Shown here one piece after another: positions 18,758 to 28,630 of a stretch of 64,000 bases of DNA (positions within the stretch are counted from its first letter, which is position 1; every line of letters starts with the position of its first letter). The stretch covers positions 29,718-93,717 of the forward strand of contig CAJBRT010000190.1 in assembly GCA_903958045.1 (NCBI GenBank). The letters are read 5' to 3'. The DNA comes from an uncultured Bacteroidota bacterium (GTDB lineage Bacteria; Bacteroidota; Bacteroidia; Chitinophagales; Chitinophagaceae). A program made the position numbers and the translations under genes. Below the pieces are notes generated by a model, which saw nothing but the letters and a program-made list of their open reading frames with translations, had not been told where the DNA came from and ran no database searches.

Positions 18758-20248
18758 ATGGCCCTATTTGACCTCTCCCTTTCCCCCAAAAACACGAAAA
18801 AAGAACAGACCCGTGTTTTAAAAAAATTACTGCGTCGTGCAAAAAACACGGCATTTGGAAATAGATATGGATTTGACGCGCTTTTAAAAAGCAAAACGCC
18901 TGCACAAGATTTTCAAAAAGCGGTTCCCATTTACAATTACAATAAAATATACAAAGAGTGGTGGCACAAATGTATTGAGGGGGAATCAGATGTTTGTTGG
19001 CCTGGTAAAATAAAATATTACGCTTTAAGTAGTGGAACATCCGAAGCGTCTAGTAAATATATTCCGGTTACACGGGAGTTACTATCCGGCAACAAAGCCA
19101 TTATGGTGAAGCAGTTGTTAAGTCTTAGGCACTATAAAAATATTCCATACACCTCTATTGCAAAAGGCTGGCTCGCCATTGGTGGTAGCACAGAACTTCA
19201 AAAGGGAACGGGTTTTTACGCCGGCGATTTAAGTGGCATCACTGCTAAAAAATTACCTTCTTGGTTTCAGCCTTTTTACAAACCAGGAAAAAAAATAGCC
19301 AAAGAAAAAGATTGGAATAAAAAATTAGAGGAGATTGTTGCAGAAGCGCCTAAATGGGATATTGGGTTTTTAGTAGGTGTACCCGCATGGATTCAGCTCT
19401 GTATTGAAATGATTGTAAAAAAATATGAACTCAATAATATTCATGAGCTCTGGCCCAACTTATCTTTTTTTGGTCATGGAGGCGTAAGTTTTGAACCCTA
19501 TAAAAAAGGATTTGAAAAATTATTAGGAAAACCCATTACCTACATCGAAACGTATTTAGCAAGCGAAGGTTTTATTGCCTACCAAGACCATCAAAATGCA
19601 GCAGGGATGCGGCTTGTAACGGGGCAGCACTTATTTTTAGAATTCGTTCCTTTCAATGAAAATAATTTTGACGAAGACGGAGAAATTAAAGATAGCGCTA
19701 CTGCACTGCTTATAGATGAAGTGGAAGAAGGCACCGATTACGCCGTTTTAATTAGTACGGCTGCGGGGGCATGGCGTTATTTAATTGGTGATACCGTAAA
19801 ATTTATTGACAAACAAAATGCACAAATTATTATTACCGGAAGAACCAAACACTTTTTAAGTTTAGTAGGTGAGCATTTAAGTGTCGATAATATGAACAAA
19901 GCGGTTGAAAATGTTAGCCACGCATTTAATATTAGCATTCCAGAATATACAGTTACCGGTGTGCCTCATGGAAATTTATTTGCACACAAATGGTATGTAG
20001 CCTGCAACGACACCGTTAACGAAACCGAATTAGCAGCTGCCATTGATCAGTACCTATGTAGCATTAATGATGATTATGCCACCGAACGAAAAAGTGCTTT
20101 GCAAAATGTTTCTGTTACAGTCCTTAAAGAAGCAGTATTTATGGATTTTATGGAGTCTGAGGGAAAACTAGGCGGACAACACAAGTTTCCGAGGGTATTA
20201 AAAGGGAAGCAGTTAGAGGCTTTTGAAACATTCATTCGTAACAATTAA
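18758..20248 (+). CDS. GH3 auxin-responsive promoter family protein (acyl-adenylating superfamily)
   Basis: YALSSGTSEASSKYIPVTRELL, YLASEGFIAYQ, YLIGDTVKF, ITGRTKHFLSLVGEHLS. Confidence 0.9.
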   Translation: MALFDLSLSPKNTKKEQTRVLKKLLRRAKNTAFGNRYGFDALLKSKTPAQDFQKAVPIYNYNKIYKEWWHKCIEGESDVCWPGKIKYYALSSGTSEASSKYIPVTRELLSGNKAIMVKQLLSLRHYKNIPYTSIAKGWLAIGGSTELQKGTGFYAGDLSGITAKKLPSWFQPFYKPGKKIAKEKDWNKKLEEIVAEAPKWDIGFLVGVPAWIQLCIEMIVKKYELNNIHELWPNLSFFGHGGVSFEPYKKGFEKLLGKPITYIETYLASEGFIAYQDHQNAAGMRLVTGQHLFLEFVPFNENNFDEDGEIKDSATALLIDEVEEGTDYAVLISTAAGAWRYLIGDTVKFIDKQNAQIIITGRTKHFLSLVGEHLSVDNMNKAVENVSHAFNISIPEYTVTGVPHGNLFAHKWYVACNDTVNETELAAAIDQYLCSINDDYATERKSALQNVSVTVLKEAVFMDFMESEGKLGGQHKFPRVLKGKQLEAFETFIRNN

Positions 20249-20251
20249 TAT

Positions 20252-20890
20252 ATGATAGCGCCGCTCATCAAAGGTTTAGTGCTGGGGTTGATATTGAGCA
20301 TTTCGGTGGGGCCTATCATCTTTGCGATCATCAAACATAGCATCAACAGTGGACGTAAAGCGGGACTGAGCTTTGTGGCAGGGGTTTCTACCTCAGATAT
20401 TTCATTGGTTTTATTTTGCAATTTTTTTACCGGACTTTTTGCAACGGCACTTGAACACAAAAATAAAATTGCAATTGCTGGCAGTATTTTTTTAATTGGG
20501 CTGGGTATTTATACACTTCTATTTAAAAAAGTAAGTATTGCTGAAAACGCAAATGGTGCTCAAGAAAAATTAACCTGGCAAAAATATGTGGGTCTTTATT
20601 TGTCGGGTTTTTTTATGAATACATTAAACCCGGGTGTGTTTTTATTTTGGTTTGCTTGGACCGCAGCAATTGTGGCAGATGCAGCAGCAGCAAGTAATCC
20701 AGCCAATTACAAAGCCATTGTATTTATAACCTGCTTACTGTTTGTTCTTGCTTCCGATATTGTTAAAGTTGTTTTATCAGAAAAATTAAGGCCCAAACTC
20801 AATACAAAAAACTTACATTTAATCAATCAAATTGCTGGCGTTATACTCATTGGATTTGGTGTGTTTCTTTTCTATGGCGCATTAAAATAA
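20252..20890 (+). CDS. LysE/RhtB family transporter
   Basis: LVLGLILSISVGPIIFAIIKHSINSGRKAGLSFVAGVSTSD; six hydrophobic segments. Confidence 0.85.
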   Translation: MIAPLIKGLVLGLILSISVGPIIFAIIKHSINSGRKAGLSFVAGVSTSDISLVLFCNFFTGLFATALEHKNKIAIAGSIFLIGLGIYTLLFKKVSIAENANGAQEKLTWQKYVGLYLSGFFMNTLNPGVFLFWFAWTAAIVADAAAASNPANYKAIVFITCLLFVLASDIVKVVLSEKLRPKLNTKNLHLINQIAGVILIGFGVFLFYGALK

Positions 20891-20894
20891 AAAC

Positions 20895-21452
20895 ATGTTA
20901 TTAGTAAAATATGTGGTGGGGATATTTGCAGCAGTTTTATTCACTGTTACAGCATCTACTGCACAAGTTGGCAACACGCTCGTGCTAAAAGAAAAAGGTC
21001 GAACCATTCAAAGTTGGATTGAAAAAGATTGTATCACATTTAGATTTAGCAACACGCAGTGGATTGAAGGAAAAATAAAAACCATTTTAAAAGACTCCTT
21101 ACTCATTAATATGTACCGTGCGCAGCAATCACCTACTGCGTTTGGGGGTTTTAGGGTGGATACGACTTGGCTTGGTTTTTTAAAAATAAGTATCAATGAG
21201 ATTTCGGGACTACCACAGTCGCGTTACAAATCGGGAATGTTCACAAATGGCATACTCTTTAAATTAGCAAGTAGCGCGTATTTGTTTTTAAATATTGTCA
21301 ATAGTATCATAAAAGGGTATCCACTACTCGATGCAGCTAATACCACCAGACTCCTTGTTGCTACTGGATTTTATGGAATTGGGACCCTTCAAAAACAAAA
21401 ACACAAAGACTATTTGCCCATTGGCAAAAAATATACAGTAGCCATTTATTAG
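20895..21452 (+). CDS. Hypothetical secreted protein
   Basis: Signal peptide, 185 aa, no family recognised. Confidence 0.6.
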   Translation: MLLVKYVVGIFAAVLFTVTASTAQVGNTLVLKEKGRTIQSWIEKDCITFRFSNTQWIEGKIKTILKDSLLINMYRAQQSPTAFGGFRVDTTWLGFLKISINEISGLPQSRYKSGMFTNGILFKLASSAYLFLNIVNSIIKGYPLLDAANTTRLLVATGFYGIGTLQKQKHKDYLPIGKKYTVAIY

Positions 21453-22015
21453 CGTGCTAAAACAGCGTCTATAGCAGCCACTGCTTTTTGATTTCGCGCT
21501 TCAAATCCACCACTAATTTCGATCCAAGGCGTTTGTTGATTGATTAAAATATCTTTGTACATCTGAAACAATTCTTGACGAGGTTTTTCGTCGGGGTATT
21601 CTCTTAATGCATCTTTCACCCAGGGTATGTCTGGTTTACAAAGCAAATATAAATCGTAGTGCCGCTTGTTAATTTCATCTAAAATAAACGTTGGACAAGT
21701 ACCAAATACATATTCGGCCCACACTTTCATCACGTACATGTCGGTATCAATAATAAGTGGTTTTATAATTCCCGTTTGATCCGTTTGTGATTGTAACGCG
21801 TCTATGTGTTTTTGCTCTGCGGCTAATTGACCTTTTGCAATGGTGATTAAATCATCAACCGTATAAGCGGTTCCGTTTTCTAATAAATATTCCCTTGCAA
21901 ACTCAGGGCACCAAAGAGTCTTATAATAATCCGCTAGATGCCCGCAAAGTGTAGATTTACCGGTACTTTCAGGACCTATCACAACAATTTTTTTAAGCGC
22001 TACTGTTGTACTCAT
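21449..22015 (-). CDS. AAA family ATPase resembling the NadR ribosylnicotinamide kinase domain
   Basis: KIVVIGPESTGKSTLCGHLADYY...CPEFAREYL...IIDTDMYVMKVWAEYVFG; encoded 4-bp overlapped with pnuC. Confidence 0.85.
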   Translation of the reverse strand: MSTTVALKKIVVIGPESTGKSTLCGHLADYYKTLWCPEFAREYLLENGTAYTVDDLITIAKGQLAAEQKHIDALQSQTDQTGIIKPLIIDTDMYVMKVWAEYVFGTCPTFILDEINKRHYDLYLLCKPDIPWVKDALREYPDEKPRQELFQMYKDILINQQTPWIEISGGFEARNQKAVAAIDAVLAR

Positions 22016-22653
22016 GCTGCTTGTGCTTTTTTACGCCATGCTATTAGTCCTGCAATCGCAAGCGCTAATAAAACAGCAAATTGAACACTCGTAAATACAT
22101 AGCCCTTCACAAAATAGAGTGGGATCGAAAAAATATTTGTAGCAATCCAATAATACCAGCTTTCTACTTTTTTCTTGGCCATCAGCCACATGCCCGTATA
22201 GGCTGCGGCGCTTGACAAAGCGTCGGCCCAAGGAATGGCCCCCTCTGCAAAAGAAGCTTTAGCGTAATAGAGCGCGGCGTATAAGACAATATAAAAACTA
22301 CCAAAGAATAATAGCTGTTGTAAAAGTTCTTTTTGCGTAGAAAACTGAATGTGTAAAACGCTTTCCTGCTGCTCATTTTTGCGCGTCCACAACCACCATC
22401 CATACATACTCATGATAGTGTAATAAATATTGACACTCGCTTCGCCTAGTAAGTGACCTTTAAAACTTAAATAAACAAAAATGGTGGTATTGATCAGACC
22501 CACAGGATACACGAGTACCTGCTCTTTTTTGCTAAACCATACACTTGCAATACCTGCAAGCACAGCAATAAATTCTAATGCGGATGTTTGTAGTAAACCA
22601 TCTATAAAAGATTGGTATAAAGTGGCAGGGCTCATTTTATTCGGCCTCTGCAA
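22012..22653 (-). CDS. pnuC: PnuC family vitamin transporter (probably nicotinamide riboside)
   Basis: EFIAVLAGIASVWFSKKEQVLVYPVGLINTTIFVYLSFKGHLLGEASVNIYYTIMSMYGWWLW...WYYWIATNIFSIPLYFVKGYVFTSVQF. Confidence 0.9.
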   Translation of the reverse strand: MQRPNKMSPATLYQSFIDGLLQTSALEFIAVLAGIASVWFSKKEQVLVYPVGLINTTIFVYLSFKGHLLGEASVNIYYTIMSMYGWWLWTRKNEQQESVLHIQFSTQKELLQQLLFFGSFYIVLYAALYYAKASFAEGAIPWADALSSAAAYTGMWLMAKKKVESWYYWIATNIFSIPLYFVKGYVFTSVQFAVLLALAIAGLIAWRKKAQAA

Positions 22654-23236
22654 CCACTTCTTTCACTTCCGGAATCATGCGTTTCATCATGCCTTCGATA
22701 CCGGCTTTTAAAGTAACCATAGAAGAAGGGCAACCACTACAACTACCTTGTAACATTAAATTTACAACGCCATCATTGTAGCTTTTAAATTGTATCGCAC
22801 CGCCATCCATTTCTACGGCTGGCTTCACGTAATTTTCTAATAATTCTTTAACGCGCTTTACGATGTCATCATCATCGGCGCTAACGGTATTGGTTGCTTC
22901 TTGTTTCATTTTTGCAACCTCTTCTTCATTCACTACTACACCACCATTTTCGAGATACTCTTGTAAAAAAGTTTTGATGGTTGGAATTACATCCTGCCAA
23001 TCATCGGTGTCAGGCGTTTTTGTAAGTGTCACAAAATTAGAAGCAATAAATACCGCTTTGATAAATGGAAAACTAAACAACTCTTTTGCAAGCGGAGAGG
23101 CGGCCGCAAGTGATTCGTCGGCAACGTCTAAACTTTTACCTGGATACAATAATTTGTTTGCCACAAATTTCATGGTTTCCGGATTGGGTGTCATCTCGGT
23201 ATAAATGCTAATGATAGAGTTGCCTGTAGTAATCAT
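22637..23236 (-). CDS. NifU-like Fe-S scaffold protein (Nfu N- and C-terminal domains)
   Basis: YTEMTPNPETMKFVANKLL; KPAVEMDGGAIQFKSYNDGVVNLMLQGSCSGCPSSMVTLKAGIEGMM. Confidence 0.92.
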   Translation of the reverse strand: MITTGNSIISIYTEMTPNPETMKFVANKLLYPGKSLDVADESLAAASPLAKELFSFPFIKAVFIASNFVTLTKTPDTDDWQDVIPTIKTFLQEYLENGGVVVNEEEVAKMKQEATNTVSADDDDIVKRVKELLENYVKPAVEMDGGAIQFKSYNDGVVNLMLQGSCSGCPSSMVTLKAGIEGMMKRMIPEVKEVVAEAE

Positions 23237-23320
23237 AGTATCAAATTGAAGAACAAAAATAAACAATTTTATCGGGGGAGTAGCGGAGACGCCCGATTTT
23301 TCGGATATCGAAAAAGCAGA

Positions 23321-23860
23321 TTATTTTTTTTCGGCAGGTTTGGGTACAAAATCTAACACCACGCCATTGATACAATACCTAAGACCCGTTGGTGGTGGAC
23401 CGTCTTCAAACACATGACCCAGGTGTGATTTACACCTACCGCACTGTACTTCTGTTCTTTTCATCCCAAGCGTATTGTCCTCTAGATAAATGATAGAGGT
23501 TTTAGTTAGGGGCTCAAAAAAACTTGGCCAACCACAACCACTATCAAATTTGGTGTTGCTTTTAAATAGTGCATTTCCACAAACAGCGCAATAATAAGTG
23601 CCGGCTTCTTTAAAGTCTTCAAACTTGCTGGTCCATGGTCTTTCGGTTCCTTTTTGTCTAGCCACATAAAAAACCTCTGGTGATAGGATTTTTTTCCAGG
23701 CGTCTTCTGGTACTTGAATACTTGTGGTATCTGTTCTAGAAAAATGGGGGTTACTGTTTTTTGTAGTGTCTTCCATAGTCGTCGCTTTTTGTTGTAACGC
23801 AGATCCACTGCAGCTTTGCACGGTTATCAAGCATAATAAATAGAGGATGATCTTTTTCAT
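23321..23860 (-). CDS. msrB: Peptide-methionine (R)-S-oxide reductase, lipoprotein-type
   Basis: GTYYCAVCGNALFKSNTKFDSGCGWPSF...RCKSHLGHVFEDGP...RYCINGVVLDF; Cys-containing signal sequence. Confidence 0.95.
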   Translation of the reverse strand: MKKIILYLLCLITVQSCSGSALQQKATTMEDTTKNSNPHFSRTDTTSIQVPEDAWKKILSPEVFYVARQKGTERPWTSKFEDFKEAGTYYCAVCGNALFKSNTKFDSGCGWPSFFEPLTKTSIIYLEDNTLGMKRTEVQCGRCKSHLGHVFEDGPPPTGLRYCINGVVLDFVPKPAEKK

Positions 23861-23965
23861 ATTCTGCCAGGATCTGGTGTTTAAAGATATAACAAAGGCG
23901 CCGGTGGTTTAGTTGTATATAATGTCAAATTCGTATATTTGTTGCAAGCAAGAATCCCAATCAAC

Positions 23966-24544
23966 ATGTTTAATATTATTTTATTTGGACCTCCCGGCAG
24001 TGGCAAAGGAACGCAAAGCGAAAACCTAATTGCATCTTACGGATTAAAACACCTGTCTACCGGCGATTTATTAAGAAGTGAAATAGCCAACCAAACCCCC
24101 CTTGGACTTGAAGCCAAGCGTTTTATGGATCAGGGTCAATTGGTTCCGGATGAAGTAGTCATTGGCATGATTAGCTCGGCACTGGACAACAATCCAGCTG
24201 CAAAAGGCTTTCTATTTGATGGATTTCCGCGTACAGAGGCACAAAGTATTGCCCTAGACAAGCTTTTGGCCCTGAAAGAAACTGAAATTAGCCTCGTGCT
24301 GGCGCTTGAAGTAAGCGAGGAGGAGCTTGTTAAACGCCTATTAAACAGGGGTTTAACCTCAGGCAGGTCGGATGATACCAACGAAACGGTGATTAAAGCC
24401 CGTATTAACGAGTATGAACAAAAAACCACGGTAGTAGCCAACTATTATGCTGGATTTGATAAAGTGGTGAAAATCAAGGGAGAAGGAACCGTAGAAGAAA
24501 TATTTTCATCTCTACGCAGCGAAATTGATAAAAGGTTGTCTTAG
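23966..24544 (+). CDS. adk: Adenylate kinase
   Basis: ILFGPPGSGKGTQSENL...LSTGDLLRSEI...FLFDGFPRTEAQ...RSDDTNETVIKAR; start trimmed. Confidence 0.96.
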   Translation: MFNIILFGPPGSGKGTQSENLIASYGLKHLSTGDLLRSEIANQTPLGLEAKRFMDQGQLVPDEVVIGMISSALDNNPAAKGFLFDGFPRTEAQSIALDKLLALKETEISLVLALEVSEEELVKRLLNRGLTSGRSDDTNETVIKARINEYEQKTTVVANYYAGFDKVVKIKGEGTVEEIFSSLRSEIDKRLS

Positions 24545-24579
24545 TTATATAGCTAGTTTAACCAACAGCTAACTGCTTT

Positions 24580-24614
24580 CCCGCCATAGTTAACCCTAAG
24601 GCGGGATTTTTTTT
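24580..24614 (+). terminator. Rho-independent terminator downstream of adk
   Basis: CCCGCC-atagttaaccctaa-GGCGGG-a-TTTTTTTT. Confidence 0.85.
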
Positions 24615-24657
24615 GTTTTAACAGGTCTTTGGGTATTTAAAGCGGTACCTTTGCAGC

Positions 24658-25344
24658 TTGACCAAGATCCAATACATAGCGTTTATAGTAAAAAACAAGG
24701 CCCTAATGGCGTTTGTATGCCTATTTATGGCCTTATCATCAGCTGCCCTAGCCGAGCCACTTCCCAAAGAACAGCTTTACCAAAAACTGGAGCTTAGGCA
24801 GCGCGGCTTATCCAAAAAAGCTTTTGACCTAGCCCTAAGGGGTTTCGAAAAATTATTGGCACATGGCAAATTAATGAACAGTACCGTTTTATCGATTGTA
24901 GACTTCAGCCTGCCCTCTACACAAAAAAGACTCTTTGTCATTAATATGATTACGCAGGAATTAATTTTTTATGATTATGTAGCGCACGGAAAAAATTCGG
25001 GAGCAGCTATTGCAAAAAGTTTTTCCAATACAATCAATAGTTTTAAAAGTAGTCTTGGTTTTTTTGTTACACAAAACACCTACACTGGACGAAATGGTTT
25101 GTCGTTGGCGCTTGATGGAAAAGAAAAAGGAAGGAATGATCATGCACTAGTAAGATCGATTGTGATTCATGGTGCACCTTATGTAAATGAAAATTTTGCT
25201 TCACACAAAACAGGGATTGGAAGAAGTTGGGGTTGCCCTGCTGTTCCAGAAAAAATCACCAAAGATTTAATTGAAACGATTAAAGATGGTTCTTGTTTTT
25301 TTATTTACGCACCTATCTATAAAAAAGAAAGCGCCTCCTTGTAG
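24658..25344 (+). CDS. Murein L,D-transpeptidase catalytic domain-like secreted protein
   Basis: HGKNSGAAIAKSFSNT...GRNGLSLALDGKEKGRNDHALVRSIVIHGAPYV...GRSWGCPAVP; TTG start at 24658 or ATG at 24706. Confidence 0.85.
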   Translation: MTKIQYIAFIVKNKALMAFVCLFMALSSAALAEPLPKEQLYQKLELRQRGLSKKAFDLALRGFEKLLAHGKLMNSTVLSIVDFSLPSTQKRLFVINMITQELIFYDYVAHGKNSGAAIAKSFSNTINSFKSSLGFFVTQNTYTGRNGLSLALDGKEKGRNDHALVRSIVIHGAPYVNENFASHKTGIGRSWGCPAVPEKITKDLIETIKDGSCFFIYAPIYKKESASL

Positions 25345-25380
25345 GAAGCGCTCTCAAATATAGGATTGGGTTAGTAAAGA

Positions 25381-26286
25381 CTATTTTCTTTCTAATAATT
25401 TAAAGAACTGATCTAATTGAGGTAATACCACAATTCTTGTTCTTCTATTGGTTGCTCTACCTGCCGCAGTGCTATTATCTGTAAGTGGTAGGTATTCGCT
25501 ACGACCCGCTGCTGTCATGCGTTTTGGATCAAGGCCATATGATTTTTGAAGGATACGAACAATGGATGTTGCACGCTTAACACTCAAATCCCAGTTGTCA
25601 TTTAATTCGTCAGTGCTGATCGCAACATTGTCTGTGTGACCTTCTACCATGAATTCAATTTCTGGTTGTGCAGCTAATACTTTTGCAACTTTACCTAACA
25701 CAACTTTTGCACGCTCAGTAACATCGTAGCTTCCTGTTTTAAATAATAACTTATCAGAAATGTCTACATATACAACACCTTTATCAACTTTAACATTGAT
25801 ATCTTGATCTTCTAAATTTCCTAGTGCACCTTTTAAGTTCATAACAAGTGCCATGTTTAAAGAATCTTTACGTGCAATAGAACCTTGTAGGTCTCTGATG
25901 TAAATATCTTTTGCACCAATATTTTCTAAAGATTTTTTAATGCTCTCTGCTTGTGCACCAGTGATAACAGATAAATCTTTTAACTGCTCCATCGCAGTGC
26001 TACTATTTTTACGTAAATATTCTACTTGATCATTAAGGCCAGCAATTTGCTCCTCTAATGCCTTTTTTCTAGCTGTTAATTCAGCATTTGCAGATTTAGA
26101 CTTGTCTAACTGTGCTTGGATGGCTTTAACTTCATCTTGAAGGGCACGGTATTTTTCTTGCATGTCTAAGTAAGAACCACTTAGTTGAACATACTTAGCT
26201 TCACTTTCTTTAAACTTCTTTGTGCTCACACAAGAAACCAGCAATGCAGAAGCGCCGATTACTGTAAATAGTTGTTTTAGTTTCAT
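25381..26286 (-). CDS. OmpA family protein (lipoprotein with coiled coil)
   Basis: Signal sequence ending LLVSC; EFMVEGHTDNVAI...NWDLSVKRATSIVRIL...GRSEYLPLTDN...NRRTRIVVLP. Confidence 0.92.
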   Translation of the reverse strand: MKLKQLFTVIGASALLVSCVSTKKFKESEAKYVQLSGSYLDMQEKYRALQDEVKAIQAQLDKSKSANAELTARKKALEEQIAGLNDQVEYLRKNSSTAMEQLKDLSVITGAQAESIKKSLENIGAKDIYIRDLQGSIARKDSLNMALVMNLKGALGNLEDQDINVKVDKGVVYVDISDKLLFKTGSYDVTERAKVVLGKVAKVLAAQPEIEFMVEGHTDNVAISTDELNDNWDLSVKRATSIVRILQKSYGLDPKRMTAAGRSEYLPLTDNSTAAGRATNRRTRIVVLPQLDQFFKLLERK

Positions 26287-26358
26287 AACAGTATAAATTA
26301 TTGATAGTTAGTCGATGATTAAACGCGTTTTTTGGTAAAAAATTGCGTTTTATGGGTT

Positions 26359-28011
26359 TTACGATACAAAAATAACCTTTTTCTCCTCCTTTAGCCACAG
26401 ATCATAGTTATTTCCATAATAAGATTCTATCGATTTTCGCTTAATTTTTAACGTTGGCGTTAGAAGTCCATTCGGAATACTCCACTCCTCTTTACAAATA
26501 ACCATTTTAGAAAGTCGTTCGTGGTGGTCTAATCTATTATTGATCTGATCTAAAAAACTACTCAATTCCTCGTCGAGTCCCAATGGCTGTTCTGCTGTTG
26601 GCGCAAGGGTACAAAGTACAAATGCCGATGTCATACCAGAACCCACCACACAGGCCTGACTAATAAGGGGATGTTCTAGTAGTTTGGTTTCGATAGGTGC
26701 CGGCATAATATATTTACCCTTGCTGGTTTTAAACTGGTCTTTGATACGTCCGGTAATCGTTAAATACCCATTTGCATCAATAGATCCTTCGTCGCCAGTT
26801 TTTAAGAATCCGTCTTCAAAAGACTCGGCCGTTAACTGCGGCTCTTTATAATATCCGAGCATCGAGGCGTCACTTTTTACTTGCACTTCATTTTCGGCAC
26901 TGAGTCTTACTTCAACATCTTCATAGGTTTGACCAACCGTACCAAATTTGTGGTGCCCCACGCGGTTCGCATGTGATAGTGCCGAGTTTTCGGTCATACC
27001 ATAGGCTTCTAAAATAATGATATCGAGTTTTGCAAACCACTCTTGTAAGGCAACACTTATTGGAGAAGCGCCAGTAAAAATAAACTTGGCATTTGAAAGT
27101 CCTAGTTTCTTTTTAATCGCTTTTTTAATTAGAGAGGAAACAATGGGTATGCTTAATAAAGTACTTAATTTTTTTTGTGGCATTTTAGATAAAACACCTT
27201 CTTGCATTTTTTCCCAAATACGTGGAACTGCTAAAAAAACAGTGGGCTGTGTGTGCACTAAGTTGGCATTAAAAGAATCTAGATTTTCAACAAAATAAAT
27301 TGTGCTTCCGGTAAAAATAGCGCCGCACTTTACAAGCATTTTTTCTGCCACATGACAAAGTGGTAAATAAGAAAAGAATGTTTCTTTTTTAATTTGGGGG
27401 ATGTGATTCAAAAACCTATCCACAGCAAATCCAATAGCATGAAAATTATGCATTACACCTTTGGGTTGACCCGTCGTTCCAGAAGTATATATAATGGTAG
27501 CTAGTGCCATAGAGTCCTTTACTGGATTGCCTTGTACTGGTTCGTGTTGTGAAATTAGATCATCCCAGTTAAGGGTGTTTTTTTCTAGATAAAAAGGAAA
27601 GCCAATGGTAATTAAATGTTCAGGAACTCCTTTTCGCATTTGATCGGCGCCATCAAGTTTTCCAAAAAAAACAGCTTTGGCTTCACTGTGTTCTAAAATT
27701 TGTTGAATAGACTCGGCGGTCATATTTGGATACATAGGCACCGATACACAACCCGCAAACGAAATGGCCAAATCGGCCATTATCCAGTGCGCACAGTTTT
27801 TACTAAGTATCGCCACCTTATCATCTTTGCCAAGACCCATTGCATTTAATGCAGCAGCCATTTTTCTAACTTGCTGACCAGCCTCGGCCCAAGTAAAATT
27901 TTTATACGCACCGGCTACTGGTTCGGATAAAAATAATTGATCCGGTTGCGATGCTTCAAATGCACAAAACTTGTCAATTAAGGTTGGGTATTTACGCGTT
28001 GTTGTTTGCAT
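26359..28011 (-). CDS. AMP-dependent long-chain acyl-CoA synthetase
   Basis: TIIYTSGTTGQPKGVMHNF, YGMTENSALSH, KTGDEGSIDANGYLTITGRIKDQFKTSKGKYI. Confidence 0.95.
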   Translation of the reverse strand: MQTTTRKYPTLIDKFCAFEASQPDQLFLSEPVAGAYKNFTWAEAGQQVRKMAAALNAMGLGKDDKVAILSKNCAHWIMADLAISFAGCVSVPMYPNMTAESIQQILEHSEAKAVFFGKLDGADQMRKGVPEHLITIGFPFYLEKNTLNWDDLISQHEPVQGNPVKDSMALATIIYTSGTTGQPKGVMHNFHAIGFAVDRFLNHIPQIKKETFFSYLPLCHVAEKMLVKCGAIFTGSTIYFVENLDSFNANLVHTQPTVFLAVPRIWEKMQEGVLSKMPQKKLSTLLSIPIVSSLIKKAIKKKLGLSNAKFIFTGASPISVALQEWFAKLDIIILEAYGMTENSALSHANRVGHHKFGTVGQTYEDVEVRLSAENEVQVKSDASMLGYYKEPQLTAESFEDGFLKTGDEGSIDANGYLTITGRIKDQFKTSKGKYIMPAPIETKLLEHPLISQACVVGSGMTSAFVLCTLAPTAEQPLGLDEELSSFLDQINNRLDHHERLSKMVICKEEWSIPNGLLTPTLKIKRKSIESYYGNNYDLWLKEEKKVIFVS

Positions 28012-28579
28012 AGGTATCGGTTAAATGTGACATTCCGTATTCTGGAATTTTTCCTTGTAAGGGTGCAAAAAAGGATATTATTTTTTTGAAATCTTCGGCT
28101 TCGTTATGGGTGGTGTAAAATGGTTCCGCAAACGTGACTTCTTTTTTACCAAAATCAAGTCCAACCATTACAATGGGTACGCCGGCGTTTTTAGCGATAT
28201 GATAAAAGCCTGTTCTGAGCCTTTCCGTTTTTTTTCGGGTGCCTTCGGGCGAAAGAGCAAGCACAAATTTTTCATGGCTATTAAAAAGCTGGACCACTTG
28301 ATCCACCATATTGTGTTTGTTAAACCGGTCTACGGGAAAGCCGCCGGTACTTTTAAAGATAAACGCAAAGGGGCCCTTAAATAAGGAGTCTTTGCCTAGA
28401 TACTTAACATGTTCTAAATGCCTAACACTTCTGATGGCCAGGCCAACTATAAAATCCCAAGCGCTTGTATGAGGCGCCACAATGAGTACACACTTATCTA
28501 AATGATAGGGAAAATTTTTATGGATTTTCCAACCGGTAATCCATACGTATAGTGACCAAAAAAAGCGCATAAGCAGCAT
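27992..28579 (-). CDS. 1-acyl-sn-glycerol-3-phosphate acyltransferase
   Basis: VLIVAPHTSAWDF (HxxxWD variant), GGFPVDR, LSPEGTRKKTE. Confidence 0.88.
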   Translation of the reverse strand: MLLMRFFWSLYVWITGWKIHKNFPYHLDKCVLIVAPHTSAWDFIVGLAIRSVRHLEHVKYLGKDSLFKGPFAFIFKSTGGFPVDRFNKHNMVDQVVQLFNSHEKFVLALSPEGTRKKTERLRTGFYHIAKNAGVPIVMVGLDFGKKEVTFAEPFYTTHNEAEDFKKIISFFAPLQGKIPEYGMSHLTDTYANNNA

Positions 28580-28630
28580 CGTTGGATAACAAGATAAGAA
28601 ATCTATACTTTCTACAAAACCTTGAGCAGG

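Noticed and set aside
22654-22711. Possible riboswitch upstream of pnuC
   Set aside because: The upstream Nfu gene overlaps the pnuC start, leaving no 5' leader for a structured RNA.
25329-25356. Hairpin AGCGCCTCC...GGAAGCGCT at the end of the L,D-transpeptidase gene
   Set aside because: Overlaps the stop codon and lacks a following T tract; not reported as a terminator.
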